NCBI RefSeq assembly: GCF_000325705.1
Contig: NC_019904.1
Coordinates: 4,590,001 to 4,654,000 of the forward strand
Direction: 5' to 3'
Length of the DNA stretch: 64,000 nucleotides
Source of the DNA: Echinicola vietnamensis DSM 17526
Lineage (GTDB): Bacteria; Bacteroidota; Bacteroidia; Cytophagales; Cyclobacteriaceae
Part shown: piece after piece, positions 16,428 through 25,246 of the stretch
How the letters are laid out: the number at the start of each line of letters is the position of its first letter
Position numbering within the stretch: position 1 is the first letter of the stretch
Program-made: the position numbers and the translations under genes
The notes under the pieces: model-generated
Seen by the model: only the letters and a program-made list of their open reading frames with translations
What the model was told of the DNA's origin: nothing
The model's database searches: none

Positions 16428-17273
16428 TTATTGGAATACAAACTTGGCCAACTTCATGGCTTCTCCAAATTCTTCTTGGTTCATGCCGAGATCATAGCCA
16501 TTCTTCTCCAACACCTCAATCAACGCTTCTGTGGCCACATTGCCTACGAGTTCATCCTTGGCCATCGGGCATCCACCAAAACCATTAATGGCACCATCAA
16601 ACCTTCTACAGCCGCCACGAAGGCCCGCTTCGACTTTTTCTGCTATATGTTCTGCTCGGCTGTGAAAATGCCCCCCAAATTCAATTTCCGGATAGGCCTG
16701 CGTATTGGTCTTAAAAACCTCCTCGATCAGCGCTGGATCCGCCGCACCAATGGTATCGGACAGCGCAATCACCTTCACGCCCAGCTCATCAAGTTTTCCG
16801 ACAAATTCGGCCACCAAATCTGCAGAAAAGGGCTCCCCGTAAGGATTGCCAAATCCCATGCTCAAATACGTCACCAATGTCCGGCCTTTCACTTCACACA
16901 TATTCTGTAAATTCGCCACCACTTCCAGGGCCTCTTGAATGCTTTTATTGGTATTTCGCTGTTGGAACGTTTCCGAAATGGACAATGGGAACCCTAAGTA
17001 ATCGATCTCTTCAAACTGCATCGCATCCTCCGCTCCTCGGACATTGGCCACGATGGCAAGCAGTTTGGATTTGGAATGAAACAAATCCAGCAGGTCGAGC
17101 ACCTCGGCGGTATCCCGCATTTGGGGCATGGCCTTAGGACTTACAAAACTCCCAAAATCCACCGTGTCAAAGCCCACATTCAACAGCTGGTTGATATAGG
17201 CGGCCTTGATGGCCGTATCAATAAACACTTCTCGCCCTTGCATGGCATCCCGTGGACATTCGATGATTTTCAT
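16428..17273 (-). CDS. Hydroxymethylglutaryl-CoA lyase
   Basis: This 281-residue TIM-barrel enzyme of the HMGL-like family cleaves HMG-CoA to acetyl-CoA and acetoacetate, the last step of leucine degradation. PRDAMQG near the N-terminus matches the RDGxQ active-site block, HFHSR carries metal-binding His residues, and FGGCPMAKDE holds the catalytic Cys. The first residues are shorter than in many homologues. It converges with dprA and no terminator is obvious between them. Confidence 0.87.
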   Translation of the reverse strand: MKIIECPRDAMQGREVFIDTAIKAAYINQLLNVGFDTVDFGSFVSPKAMPQMRDTAEVLDLLDLFHSKSKLLAIVANVRGAEDAMQFEEIDYLGFPLSISETFQQRNTNKSIQEALEVVANLQNMCEVKGRTLVTYLSMGFGNPYGEPFSADLVAEFVGKLDELGVKVIALSDTIGAADPALIEEVFKTNTQAYPEIEFGGHFHSRAEHIAEKVEAGLRGGCRRFDGAINGFGGCPMAKDELVGNVATEALIEVLEKNGYDLGMNQEEFGEAMKLAKFVFQ

Positions 17274-17714
17274 GTTGGTATGGTAATACGTTTGTGAAAA
17301 TCGAAGGTATAAAAATTATATCACTATCTGTGGGGTACCTTAAACGAATATGCAAGGTGAATACCAGAAGATCTTTCCACGACTTTAAATCCTTACATGG
17401 ACAGGATTTAGGAACAGCCAAAAAAATCACTCACTAACGAACCAATCGTAAAAGTTGTGGGGAGTAGTGTGGTTGGTGCTGATAGCATGTAGATGACGCA
17501 GGTTATGAAGATTTACGCTTGTCTTTTTAAAGAAATCTTCACCTTGGATTTCTTTCAGCCCGACAGGGGCAAGCAGATATTTATCGAACCCTATACTGGA
17601 ACTGAAGGCTGAAAGTCTTCTATCACCCTAGCCCAAGGCAAGGACTTGGGGTGTAGACGCCTCAATTTCATTCTTTCAGGCTGAAAGCCTAACTCAGCAT
17701 CCCCCAGAAATATG
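17274..17714. other. Intergenic stretch with small hairpins and an insertion-sequence end
   Basis: There is no protein-like ORF here. TAAATCCT/AGGATTTA (17386-17410) and AGGCT/AGCCT (17680-17692) form hairpins. CCCCCAGAAATATGG (17700-17714) is the right-end motif of the repeat family described at 17715-18340, and directly abuts it. Confidence 0.5.
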
Positions 17715-18340
17715 GGATCAAGCCGAAAAGTTGGAGGCATTTTACTCCATCATGAAAATTGGCAGTTTCCCCAGGACAAACACTTTTAAACTGTTAGTAA
17801 AGAGATGTCAGCCTGAATGAAAGAACTTCAATGGGCTAAAAGCGATTTCCCTGATGGTTATCAACATTTAGTACTAATTTCGTTTAAAGGAGCTATCATC
17901 CGTGCCGCTGGCACTCCTTCGGGAGGTTGAGGAGTGCTTGAGTTCCTGCGGATGAATCCGCAGGTTACAAAATTTATCGTGCCGCTGGCACTTTGCCCCG
18001 ATTTATACATTGGAAACCGCAGTAGCCTATGGTGCCGAATGGCGGAATAGGCTGAAAGAATGATTTGTTGATTTGGATCGTACAAGCCGTCGCAGCTATC
18101 TGCTCATGTTTAGTGGTTGGCTTGGTAGAGGTTAACCCCTGAATATGCGCTGGCAACTGAGCATCCTGCCTAATCCGCCTTTGGCGGAGGGTCATATAGA
18201 AGGTGCAGGTTGTCACCTGCACCAAAAATGATCTCACACAAAAGGGTAAGTTCCGTAGGAACGGCAGATATAAATGCAAATAGGAACTTTTTTTTATAAG
18301 ACCATGTCAACATTCGTCCCCCAGAATTATGGCTTGATCC
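17715..18340 (+). repeat. Hairpin-rich repeat, copy A
   Basis: It is 626 bases long, starting GGATCAAGCCGAAAAG and ending CCCCCAGAATTATGGCTTGATCC; the ends are inverted repeats (GGATCAAGCC/GGCTTGATCC). A second copy in the same orientation is at 43225-43921, about 90 percent identical by eye. The inside carries many short hairpins: GTGCC/GGCAC (17902-17914), CCTGCGGAT/ATCCGCAGG (17945-17964), another GTGCC/GGCAC near 17980, CCGCC/GGCGG near 18176 and GGTGCAGG/CCTGCACC near 18202. The ORFs in it are not conserved between copies, so it looks non-coding. It may be a non-autonomous mobile element or carry a structured RNA. Confidence 0.75.
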
Positions 18341-18849
18341 CACCTTTTCGCTTGATCCCCTCCTCCCCCACCTGATCTAAACTAAAAAAGCTATGAAACA
18401 CCGTTTCATAGCTTTAGTCAATTAACAATAAACCCATAAGTTAAATTTCGGACGTTACCTCTGGGAAATGACAAAGTACTTCAACTACTTTCATCTTTGC
18501 CAAACCCCAAATTAGACGCCAATCTTAACGTCCTTGCATTCAACTATGTTAGTTATTCAAATTTATAATAAATACGCATACCAATCCTTGATAAGAAAAA
18601 TTATTTTTAATTAAAGTGCTTAATAAATAAAATTTTTACATAAGTGGAGTGAAAAAGGTAGTAATAGCACGGACACTAAATAAAAGCAAGCCATAAAATT
18701 GAATTCATGCTCCCCGTCCCTGCCTTTCCCGAAAAATTCACCCGTGTAAATGGACACCAATACAGCCCATGAACACCTGCCAACATCTCACCCATTTTCA
18801 CTATTAGAAATCCCCATTAATTTTTAATTTGCACATCATTTTGATATTA
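18341..18849. other. Intergenic stretch upstream of the glycan cluster
   Basis: Apart from an inverted left-end motif (TTTTCGCTTGATCC, from 18345) and the hairpin at 18387-18415, I see no gene. The part from 18420 on is AT-rich and is the likely promoter region of the YfhO gene. Confidence 0.4.
18387..18415 (-). terminator. Perfect hairpin with T-run on the minus strand
   Basis: AAAGCTATGAAAC and GTTTCATAGCTTT pair over 13 bp around ACC. The T-run is only on the minus strand, yet no minus-strand gene now lies upstream of it. It may be the terminator of a lost gene. The hairpin-rich repeat copy A lies 46 bases away. Confidence 0.55.
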
Positions 18850-21306
18850 ATGCTAACCAAACCAACCAGCATGCAAGTCAACTTTAAGCAGCAAGTGCTG
18901 CCACATCTTCTCGGGATTGTTTCATTTTACGTCCTGATCGTATTATACTTTTCCCCGATCGTTTTTGACGGAAAAATGATCTTCCAAAACGACATTCTCC
19001 AGTGGGAAGGTTCCGCCAAGGAAATGATCGATTTCCGTGAAGAAACCGGAGAAGAAGCCCTCTGGACCAACAGCATGTTTGGAGGGATGCCTGCCTATCT
19101 GGTCAACACCGAATACCCGGGCGACATCAGCAGGGCAGTGATCAGTGCCATTACCCTTGGACTCCCTCATCCGATCAATGGCCTTTTCTTTGGCATGGTC
19201 GGCATGTACTTGCTCTTGCTCAGTTTTAGGGTAAGGCCAGCAATCTCCGTCATGGGGGCATGGGCATTTGCCTTTAACACCTTCCATATGCTTAGCTTGG
19301 AAGCCGGCCACAATGCCAAAATATGGGCCATTTGCCTGATCCCTTTGATTTTGGCAGGGATCAACATGGCTTTCAATGGAAAAAAACTACTGGGCTTCGC
19401 CATCACGGCCTTGGCCCTCATGCTCCAAATCCGCTTCAACCACCTTCAGATCACCTATTACACGCTGATTGTGGTGCTGATTTACGCCATTGGCCAACTG
19501 GCGTTTTACATCAAAGAGAAAAGATTACCTGAATTTGGTAAAATTGCCGGGATACTAATAGTCGGTGGACTCATCGCGGTCGGTGCCAATGCCAATCGGC
19601 TGATCTCGGTACTGGAGTATGGAAAATACTCTATTCGCGGGGAAAAGTTGTTGGAAGCTTCCGGAGAAAATGACGCTGGACTTAGCAAAGAATATGCTTT
19701 CAGCTGGTCTCAGGGAAAGCTGGAATCCCTGACCCTGCTGATCCCCAACTTCTCAGGGGGAGCCAGCCAGGAAGGCTTACCTGATGACTCCAACGCCGCA
19801 GAAGCACTTCAACAAAACGGGGTATCGGGCGCTCAGCTCACCAACTTTCTTCAAGGCGCACCTACCTATTGGGGAGACCAGCCCTTTACCGGCGGCCCCA
19901 TTTATGGCAGTGTCATCATGGCATTCCTATTTGTGATCGGCATCCTTTACGCGCCAAAACGCTTTAGAAATATTTTTGTGGCCATTACGGTGGTATCGCT
20001 GATGTTGGCGTGGGGCAAAAACTTGGCTTGGTTTAACTATACACTATTTGATTATCTTCCGGGCTATAACAAGTTCAGAGCCGTTTCCATGGCCTTGGGC
20101 ATCACCTTGTTTGCTGTGCCTGTTTTGGGATGTATTGGCCTGGAGCATTTGTATGCCGACCAAGACAAACAAAAGAAAACTAAAGCACTGCTGCTTTCTA
20201 TTGGCATAGTGGGCGGGTTTGTCCTGCTGCTGATCCTACTGGCAGGAGCATTTGGATACAAAGGCGCCGCAGACGCCAGCTTCCCGGGATGGCTGGTCGA
20301 TGCCTTGCGCGAAGACAGAAAAGCCATGCTCCGCAAAGATGCCCTGAGAAGCTTGGCCTTTATCGTTCCGAGTGCCTTATTGGTTTTCCTTGCCATCAAA
20401 GGGAAGGTGAACTACTTCTATGCCACATTGGGAATTGCCATCTTAGTCGTAGCGGATGTCTGGACCATTAACAAGCGATATCTAAACGACGATTCCCTAC
20501 AGAAAAGCCCTAGCAAAACGTATTTTACCCCTACGCCAGCAGACCAAAAGGTCATGCAGGACAAGGGCTATTTCCGAGTGCTCAACCTCCAAAACACCTT
20601 TAAAGAAGCCCGCACCAGCTATCGCTTTCAAAGCGTTGGCGGTTATCATGGAGCCAAAATGAGGCGCTATCAGGATTTAATAGACAGGGTGCTACAGCCG
20701 GAAATTTCGCAATTTGTCAAAAAGGCACAGGAGGGAAACTTTGATTATGCAAACCTCCCCGCCCTAAACATGCTCAACACCAAATACATCCTGGCCGGAA
20801 ACAGTGAAAAAGCCGTCTTCCAAAACCCTGAAGCCAATGGCCCAGCTTGGTTCCCACAGGAGATTATCGGCGTAAGCAGCAATGAAGAAGAAATCAACAA
20901 ACTCTCCCAATTAAACACCAAAACCGAAGCTACCCTAAACACCAATGAATTCAGCGCTCAGCCAGGGGCGGGTACCATTTCCCTGGCACACCACCAGCCC
21001 AACAAACTGGTATATAACGTAAATGCCTCCAAAGCGGGTCTAGTAGTATTTTCCGAAATCTATTATCCCGAAGGGTGGGTCGCCGAAATAAATGGTGAAA
21101 AAACAGATATATTACGTACAAACTACCTATTGAGAGGTGTTTCAGTTCCTAAAGGAAACGCAGAAGTGGTTTTCAAATTTGAACCAACCGCCTATTATCG
21201 TGGTTCCTTTGTTGCGGTTTCATGCCAATATTTTATTATATTACTCCTAATTGCTGGGCTAATATTACCGTTCACAAAATTTGCTGACTATGGAAGAAAA
21301 GGATAA
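18850..21306 (+). CDS. YfhO-family membrane protein
   Basis: The protein is about 818 residues long with roughly a dozen hydrophobic segments, the first at LLGIVSFYVLIVLYFSPIVF. The extracytoplasmic loop FQNDILQWEGSAKEM and a long C-terminal soluble domain ending in one more membrane helix (YFIILLLIAGLILP) match the YfhO (DUF6541/GT-C-like) family. Gram-positive YfhO helps glycosylate lipoteichoic acid; the role in Bacteroidota is open, but the fold suggests sugar transfer from a lipid carrier. It heads a glycan operon. ATG 18871 (MQVNFKQQ) is an alternative start. Confidence 0.82.
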   Translation: MLTKPTSMQVNFKQQVLPHLLGIVSFYVLIVLYFSPIVFDGKMIFQNDILQWEGSAKEMIDFREETGEEALWTNSMFGGMPAYLVNTEYPGDISRAVISAITLGLPHPINGLFFGMVGMYLLLLSFRVRPAISVMGAWAFAFNTFHMLSLEAGHNAKIWAICLIPLILAGINMAFNGKKLLGFAITALALMLQIRFNHLQITYYTLIVVLIYAIGQLAFYIKEKRLPEFGKIAGILIVGGLIAVGANANRLISVLEYGKYSIRGEKLLEASGENDAGLSKEYAFSWSQGKLESLTLLIPNFSGGASQEGLPDDSNAAEALQQNGVSGAQLTNFLQGAPTYWGDQPFTGGPIYGSVIMAFLFVIGILYAPKRFRNIFVAITVVSLMLAWGKNLAWFNYTLFDYLPGYNKFRAVSMALGITLFAVPVLGCIGLEHLYADQDKQKKTKALLLSIGIVGGFVLLLILLAGAFGYKGAADASFPGWLVDALREDRKAMLRKDALRSLAFIVPSALLVFLAIKGKVNYFYATLGIAILVVADVWTINKRYLNDDSLQKSPSKTYFTPTPADQKVMQDKGYFRVLNLQNTFKEARTSYRFQSVGGYHGAKMRRYQDLIDRVLQPEISQFVKKAQEGNFDYANLPALNMLNTKYILAGNSEKAVFQNPEANGPAWFPQEIIGVSSNEEEINKLSQLNTKTEATLNTNEFSAQPGAGTISLAHHQPNKLVYNVNASKAGLVVFSEIYYPEGWVAEINGEKTDILRTNYLLRGVSVPKGNAEVVFKFEPTAYYRGSFVAVSCQYFIILLLIAGLILPFTKFADYGRKG

Positions 21307-22000
21307 ATACATTAGTTTTTATGATCAATTTTCTACGGATTCCAGAAAACAGGAAATCAGTGCACTAAACGTAAGTATTCTGGATAAATTAGTAGCAGAG
21401 GGGCTTAAATCCAATCACAAAGTCATCGAAGGCGGCTGTGGCTTGGGAGAACTCAGTCATCTTTTGGCAAATAAGGTTAAAAACGGCAAAGTACTTGGTG
21501 TAGACATCAATGAGGACACGGTCCAGCGGGCATCCGAGCTATGGAAAAAGCAGAAGAACTTGAGCTTTGTGAAGGCAGAAATGAAGGCCTTTGAAAACCG
21601 TGGAGAAACGTATGACTTTTTCGTATTGACAGACATTCTTCAGCAGATCACCACGGACAAGCACCTTCGGCTGTTTGAGGCTGTAAGGAGGCATTCCCAT
21701 GAAGACACCACCATATTCATCCACCTTCCTACCCCCCGGTTTTCGGAATGGAGGGCGTACAATGACCCGGAAAGCCTACAATTTATCGAGCCTTCCGTAA
21801 ACATCGCTGGGCTGGTAGAAAGCCTAACCGTAAATGATTTTTACTTGGAAAAGGCCGTTTCTTACAATGTCTTTTATGAGGAAAATGATTTTCAATATTT
21901 TATCTTCAAACCGCTGACAAGAATCGCGGCCCCTACCCCGAAGAAAAAGTGGGCAAACCTAAAAGAAAAATTGCCAAACAACTTATTGGGCTTGTTATAG
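21290..22000 (+). CDS. Class I SAM-dependent methyltransferase
   Basis: The 236-residue protein from ATG 21290 (MEEKDKYISFYD) overlaps the end of the YfhO gene by 17 bases. Motif I is VIEGGCGLGEL (residues 45-55), followed by the acidic VLGVDIN loop and the motif FFVLTDILQQI. The substrate is probably a sugar or lipid of the glycan made by its neighbours; that is inference from position. Confidence 0.82.
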   Translation: MEEKDKYISFYDQFSTDSRKQEISALNVSILDKLVAEGLKSNHKVIEGGCGLGELSHLLANKVKNGKVLGVDINEDTVQRASELWKKQKNLSFVKAEMKAFENRGETYDFFVLTDILQQITTDKHLRLFEAVRRHSHEDTTIFIHLPTPRFSEWRAYNDPESLQFIEPSVNIAGLVESLTVNDFYLEKAVSYNVFYEENDFQYFIFKPLTRIAAPTPKKKWANLKEKLPNNLLGLL

Positions 22001-22022
22001 GCAGCAACCTCCCGGCCATCCT

Positions 22023-22880
22023 ATGTTAGATTATTGTGTTATCATTCCTGCGCACAACGAGGCGCAGTATTTACCTTTATTGCTTGACTCCCTGACCCAA
22101 CAGGCGTTGCTCCCCAAGCAATCGGTTATCGTCAATGATCACTCCACTGATGAAACCGAAGCCATCATCGATCGGTATTCGAAAAAATTCCCTTGGATCA
22201 CCAAGGTAAATAGCCAAACAGAAGCCTCCCGTCTTCCGGGAAGTAAAGTGGTGGCAGCATTTGACAAAGGACTGAAGGAAATAGATCAACCTTATGATTT
22301 TATTGTCAAGTTGGATGCAGACTTAATCCTCCCTGTCAATTATTTTCAGGAAGTTGCCAAGATCTTTCATCAATGTCCAAAGGCCGGAATGGTAGGAGGA
22401 TTTGCCTATGAAAAAGATGGTGCAGAATGGAAGCTTAACCACCCAATGGGCAAGGACCATATCAGAGGAGCGTTTAAAGCATACCGGAGGACCTGTTTTG
22501 AGAAAATGGGCGGACTGCGATGCTCCATCGGTTGGGATACGATCGATGAATTGCTGGCGCGCTACCATGGCTTTGACGTCGTCACGGTTCCAACGCTGAA
22601 AGTAAAGCATTTACGTCCCACGGGGAGTGCCTATTCCCAAAAAGCCAAATACCTGCAAGGCCAGGCCATGTACAAAATGCGCTATGGTCTGGGCATTGCA
22701 TTTCTGTCCATGGCAAAGGTCAGCTGGAGGCAAAAAAAACCGGGGTACCTCTTGGACAGCATGATCGGTTATGTCTCTTCCTATTTCAATGGAATCCAAC
22801 GTGCGGTCTCTGCAGAAGAGGGAAAATTCATCCGTTCGTACAGATGGAAAAACATCTTTCAAAAGATCAGCGGTAAATAA
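22023..22880 (+). CDS. Glycosyltransferase family 2
   Basis: This 285-residue GT-A enzyme begins CVIIPAHNEAQYLPLLLDSL, the GT2 nucleotide-sugar fold. VNDHSTDET is the first acidic motif, and D98-AD100 in VKLDADLIL is the metal-binding DxD. There are no membrane helices. It transfers a sugar to an unknown acceptor in the cytoplasm. It sits between two methyltransferase genes in the glycan operon. Confidence 0.88.
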   Translation: MLDYCVIIPAHNEAQYLPLLLDSLTQQALLPKQSVIVNDHSTDETEAIIDRYSKKFPWITKVNSQTEASRLPGSKVVAAFDKGLKEIDQPYDFIVKLDADLILPVNYFQEVAKIFHQCPKAGMVGGFAYEKDGAEWKLNHPMGKDHIRGAFKAYRRTCFEKMGGLRCSIGWDTIDELLARYHGFDVVTVPTLKVKHLRPTGSAYSQKAKYLQGQAMYKMRYGLGIAFLSMAKVSWRQKKPGYLLDSMIGYVSSYFNGIQRAVSAEEGKFIRSYRWKNIFQKISGK

Positions 22881-22930
22881 CCGTATTTTTCATAAGTTTG
22901 ATCACCAAAAGCAACAGGTCCTTTTTACGC

Positions 22931-23647
22931 ATGGCACATCCCATCATCCAACAACTCCAACTTGCCCAAACAAAAAGCATTCTTCCCAATTCCAATTGGC
23001 AAAGAGACAAAGGCGCCGGGTGGGAATATCTCCGGTACAGGATTTGTCGGCCCTTGATCAAAGGAGTATTTTACTACTTTCGCTGGAGAAACAAGCCCTG
23101 TCCGTGGTTTGCTCCATCTGCAGTGAATTTCCTAAAAGACTGGCTAAAGCAGGACATGGTTGGTCTGGAGTTTGGCAGCGGGTCCAGCAGTAAGTTTTTT
23201 GCCTCCCGAATCCAAAAGCTGGTCAGTATCGAGCACCATAAAGGCTGGTACACGCATGTGCACCAATGGATGGATGAAAACGGCTTGGAAAATATCGATT
23301 ACCGGTACATTGCAGAAAAGAGTGGTTTTGAACCTCAAGCTCCACCGCATTTCTTCGACAGACTTCAGCTGATAGAAAAAGACTACCGCTATAAAAAAGA
23401 ATTTTGGGACTACTTTCATGTGTCCGATGAATTTGAAGATCGAACGTTTGATTTCATCTTGGTAGACGGCCGTGCACGGGTGGCCTGTCTGCTCAACTCC
23501 CTGCCAAAGCTAAAACCAGGCGGCTTGATGATCTTGGACAATTCGGACCGACCAAGCTACCAACTGGCCTTTAAGGTATTGAAGGATTGGGAGCATTTTA
23601 CCTGTACGACCGGGCTTTCGGACACCACTTTTTGGATCAAACCGTAA
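22931..23647 (+). CDS. Methyltransferase-like protein of the glycan cluster
   Basis: The protein is 238 residues from ATG 22931 (MAHPIIQQLQLAQ). GLEFGSGSSSKFFA (residues 78-91) resembles the SAM-binding motif I, VSIEHH would be the acidic loop and FILVDGRAR motif IV. LKPGGLMILDNSDR is typical for a class I fold. The frame is open upstream from a TTG at 22898, but the ATG is preferred. The substrate is unknown. The next gene starts 3 bases after the stop. Confidence 0.7.
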   Translation: MAHPIIQQLQLAQTKSILPNSNWQRDKGAGWEYLRYRICRPLIKGVFYYFRWRNKPCPWFAPSAVNFLKDWLKQDMVGLEFGSGSSSKFFASRIQKLVSIEHHKGWYTHVHQWMDENGLENIDYRYIAEKSGFEPQAPPHFFDRLQLIEKDYRYKKEFWDYFHVSDEFEDRTFDFILVDGRARVACLLNSLPKLKPGGLMILDNSDRPSYQLAFKVLKDWEHFTCTTGLSDTTFWIKP

Positions 23648-23650
23648 CGT

Positions 23651-25141
23651 ATGGGCAGCATCAGGACACAATCTTCACAAACGACCATCATTGCCTATGC
23701 AGGTATTCTGATCGGGTTTGTGGGCTCTGCCTTGTTGCGTCCCAAGATCCTTTCCGAAGGTGAAATCGGCCTGTTGCAATTGGTGCTGAATACCACCGCC
23801 CTGTTTGCTTCCATCTTTACGTTGGGCACCAATCTCACCACGCTGAAGATGATGCCTGAATTCAAGTCCAGCCCAGAAAAGCAAAAGCGGTTTATCACGT
23901 TCTCGCTATTGGTGGGACTGATCGGACTGGCACTGGCCATCCCTGCATTTTCCCTAACCAAAGCATTTATCTTCCAAACTCAAGACGGAGGCTTTGCTGG
24001 CTTCGATTATAACAAGGAATTTTACATAGGTATTCTGGCCGTCATAGGCCTAAGGATTTTCCAATATATCTTGGATGCTTACCTCCGTACCAATCATCAG
24101 CCCCTTCCAGGGGTCTTTGCGGACAGCATCATCCAAAAAACATTGCCTATTTTAGCCTTGATCCTCTATTATTTCCACTGGATTGATTTTCAGCAGCTCA
24201 TCTATTTCAATTTGGCCATTTTTATCTTGCCCGTCACCATCTCCTTCATCATGCTCAAACGGGCAAAGGTCTTTTCTCTGGGAAAGCCGGGTCCTTTTAC
24301 CCCGGCAGAAAAAAAGACCATTGCCGGAATTTCCTCGGCAGGTATTTTAGAACTTTTAAGTGGTGGATTGATCCTGTACATTGACACGTATATGGTACAG
24401 TGGCTGATGGGAGAAGATGCCGTGGGGATTTATACCACCTTGTTCTTCTTTGGTGTCGTCATCAGCGTTCCCGCCAAGGCTATCAGAAGAGTATCCATCG
24501 TCACCATTTCGGAATCCATGGCAAAGGGCGATTATTCGACCATTCAGTCCATATACAAAAAGAGTAGCCAGACCCTTTTGGTGATAGGTGGTTTGTTGTT
24601 TTTGGGCATCTGGTGCAATCGCTACAGTGTTGGGATGTACCTAGGCGAAAGCTATGCTGCTGCCATTCCGGTCTTACTGTTTATCGCGCTGGCGCAATTG
24701 GTGGACTGTGTTACCTCCGTCAACTATCAGATCATTGCCGTTTCCAAGCACTATTATTACAACCTGTTCATGGGATTTTTGACCTTGGCCTTGCTGATCG
24801 CCACCAATTACCTTTTGATTCCTGTAATGGGCGTCACTGGAGCAGCCGTGGCTTCCCTTATCAGCATGACCTTGATCAACGGCCTTCGTTACCTCTTTTT
24901 GCGTAAAAAGTACCACCTCAGCCCTTTCACCATCGAAAACCTCAAAACCATTCTGATTATTGCAGGCGTGTGGGCCCTTACCGATTGGATCCCCAATGTG
25001 GAAAATATCTACCTCAATTTGATCATGAAAGGCCTTATCGTCCTCGTGCTTTACATCCCCTCTGTGTATTTGGCCAACTGCTCGCCTGACTTCAATGTCG
25101 TGGTCGATAAGTATTTGAGGAAAATTGGCTTTCGCCCATAA
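23651..25141 (+). CDS. Polysaccharide flippase (Wzx/MATE-like)
   Basis: This 496-residue protein is built almost entirely of hydrophobic segments, about 14, in the pattern of the MOP superfamily (polysaccharide biosynthesis proteins). It opens SQTTIIAYAGILIGFVGSALL. GVTGAAVASLISM in the second half is a common motif of the family. It would move lipid-linked glycan units across the inner membrane. It is the last gene of the plus-strand glycan operon. Confidence 0.87.
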   Translation: MGSIRTQSSQTTIIAYAGILIGFVGSALLRPKILSEGEIGLLQLVLNTTALFASIFTLGTNLTTLKMMPEFKSSPEKQKRFITFSLLVGLIGLALAIPAFSLTKAFIFQTQDGGFAGFDYNKEFYIGILAVIGLRIFQYILDAYLRTNHQPLPGVFADSIIQKTLPILALILYYFHWIDFQQLIYFNLAIFILPVTISFIMLKRAKVFSLGKPGPFTPAEKKTIAGISSAGILELLSGGLILYIDTYMVQWLMGEDAVGIYTTLFFFGVVISVPAKAIRRVSIVTISESMAKGDYSTIQSIYKKSSQTLLVIGGLLFLGIWCNRYSVGMYLGESYAAAIPVLLFIALAQLVDCVTSVNYQIIAVSKHYYYNLFMGFLTLALLIATNYLLIPVMGVTGAAVASLISMTLINGLRYLFLRKKYHLSPFTIENLKTILIIAGVWALTDWIPNVENIYLNLIMKGLIVLVLYIPSVYLANCSPDFNVVVDKYLRKIGFRP

Positions 25142-25246
25142 CGTGTGATCCGCTACGAACACCTGTTATGAGCCACAACCAGCACATGGTTAACGTTTGG
25201 AGAAGTTGATCATACCCCATAAAAGGTTGGAATTTTCACCTCAAGA

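Noticed and set aside
17974..18279. A minus-strand ORF of 101 codons in repeat copy A, with a homologue in copy B (43497-43751)
   Set aside because: In copy B the upstream part is broken by a TAA and the N-termini differ. The shared part is made of hairpin sequence, so the frame is not under coding constraint.
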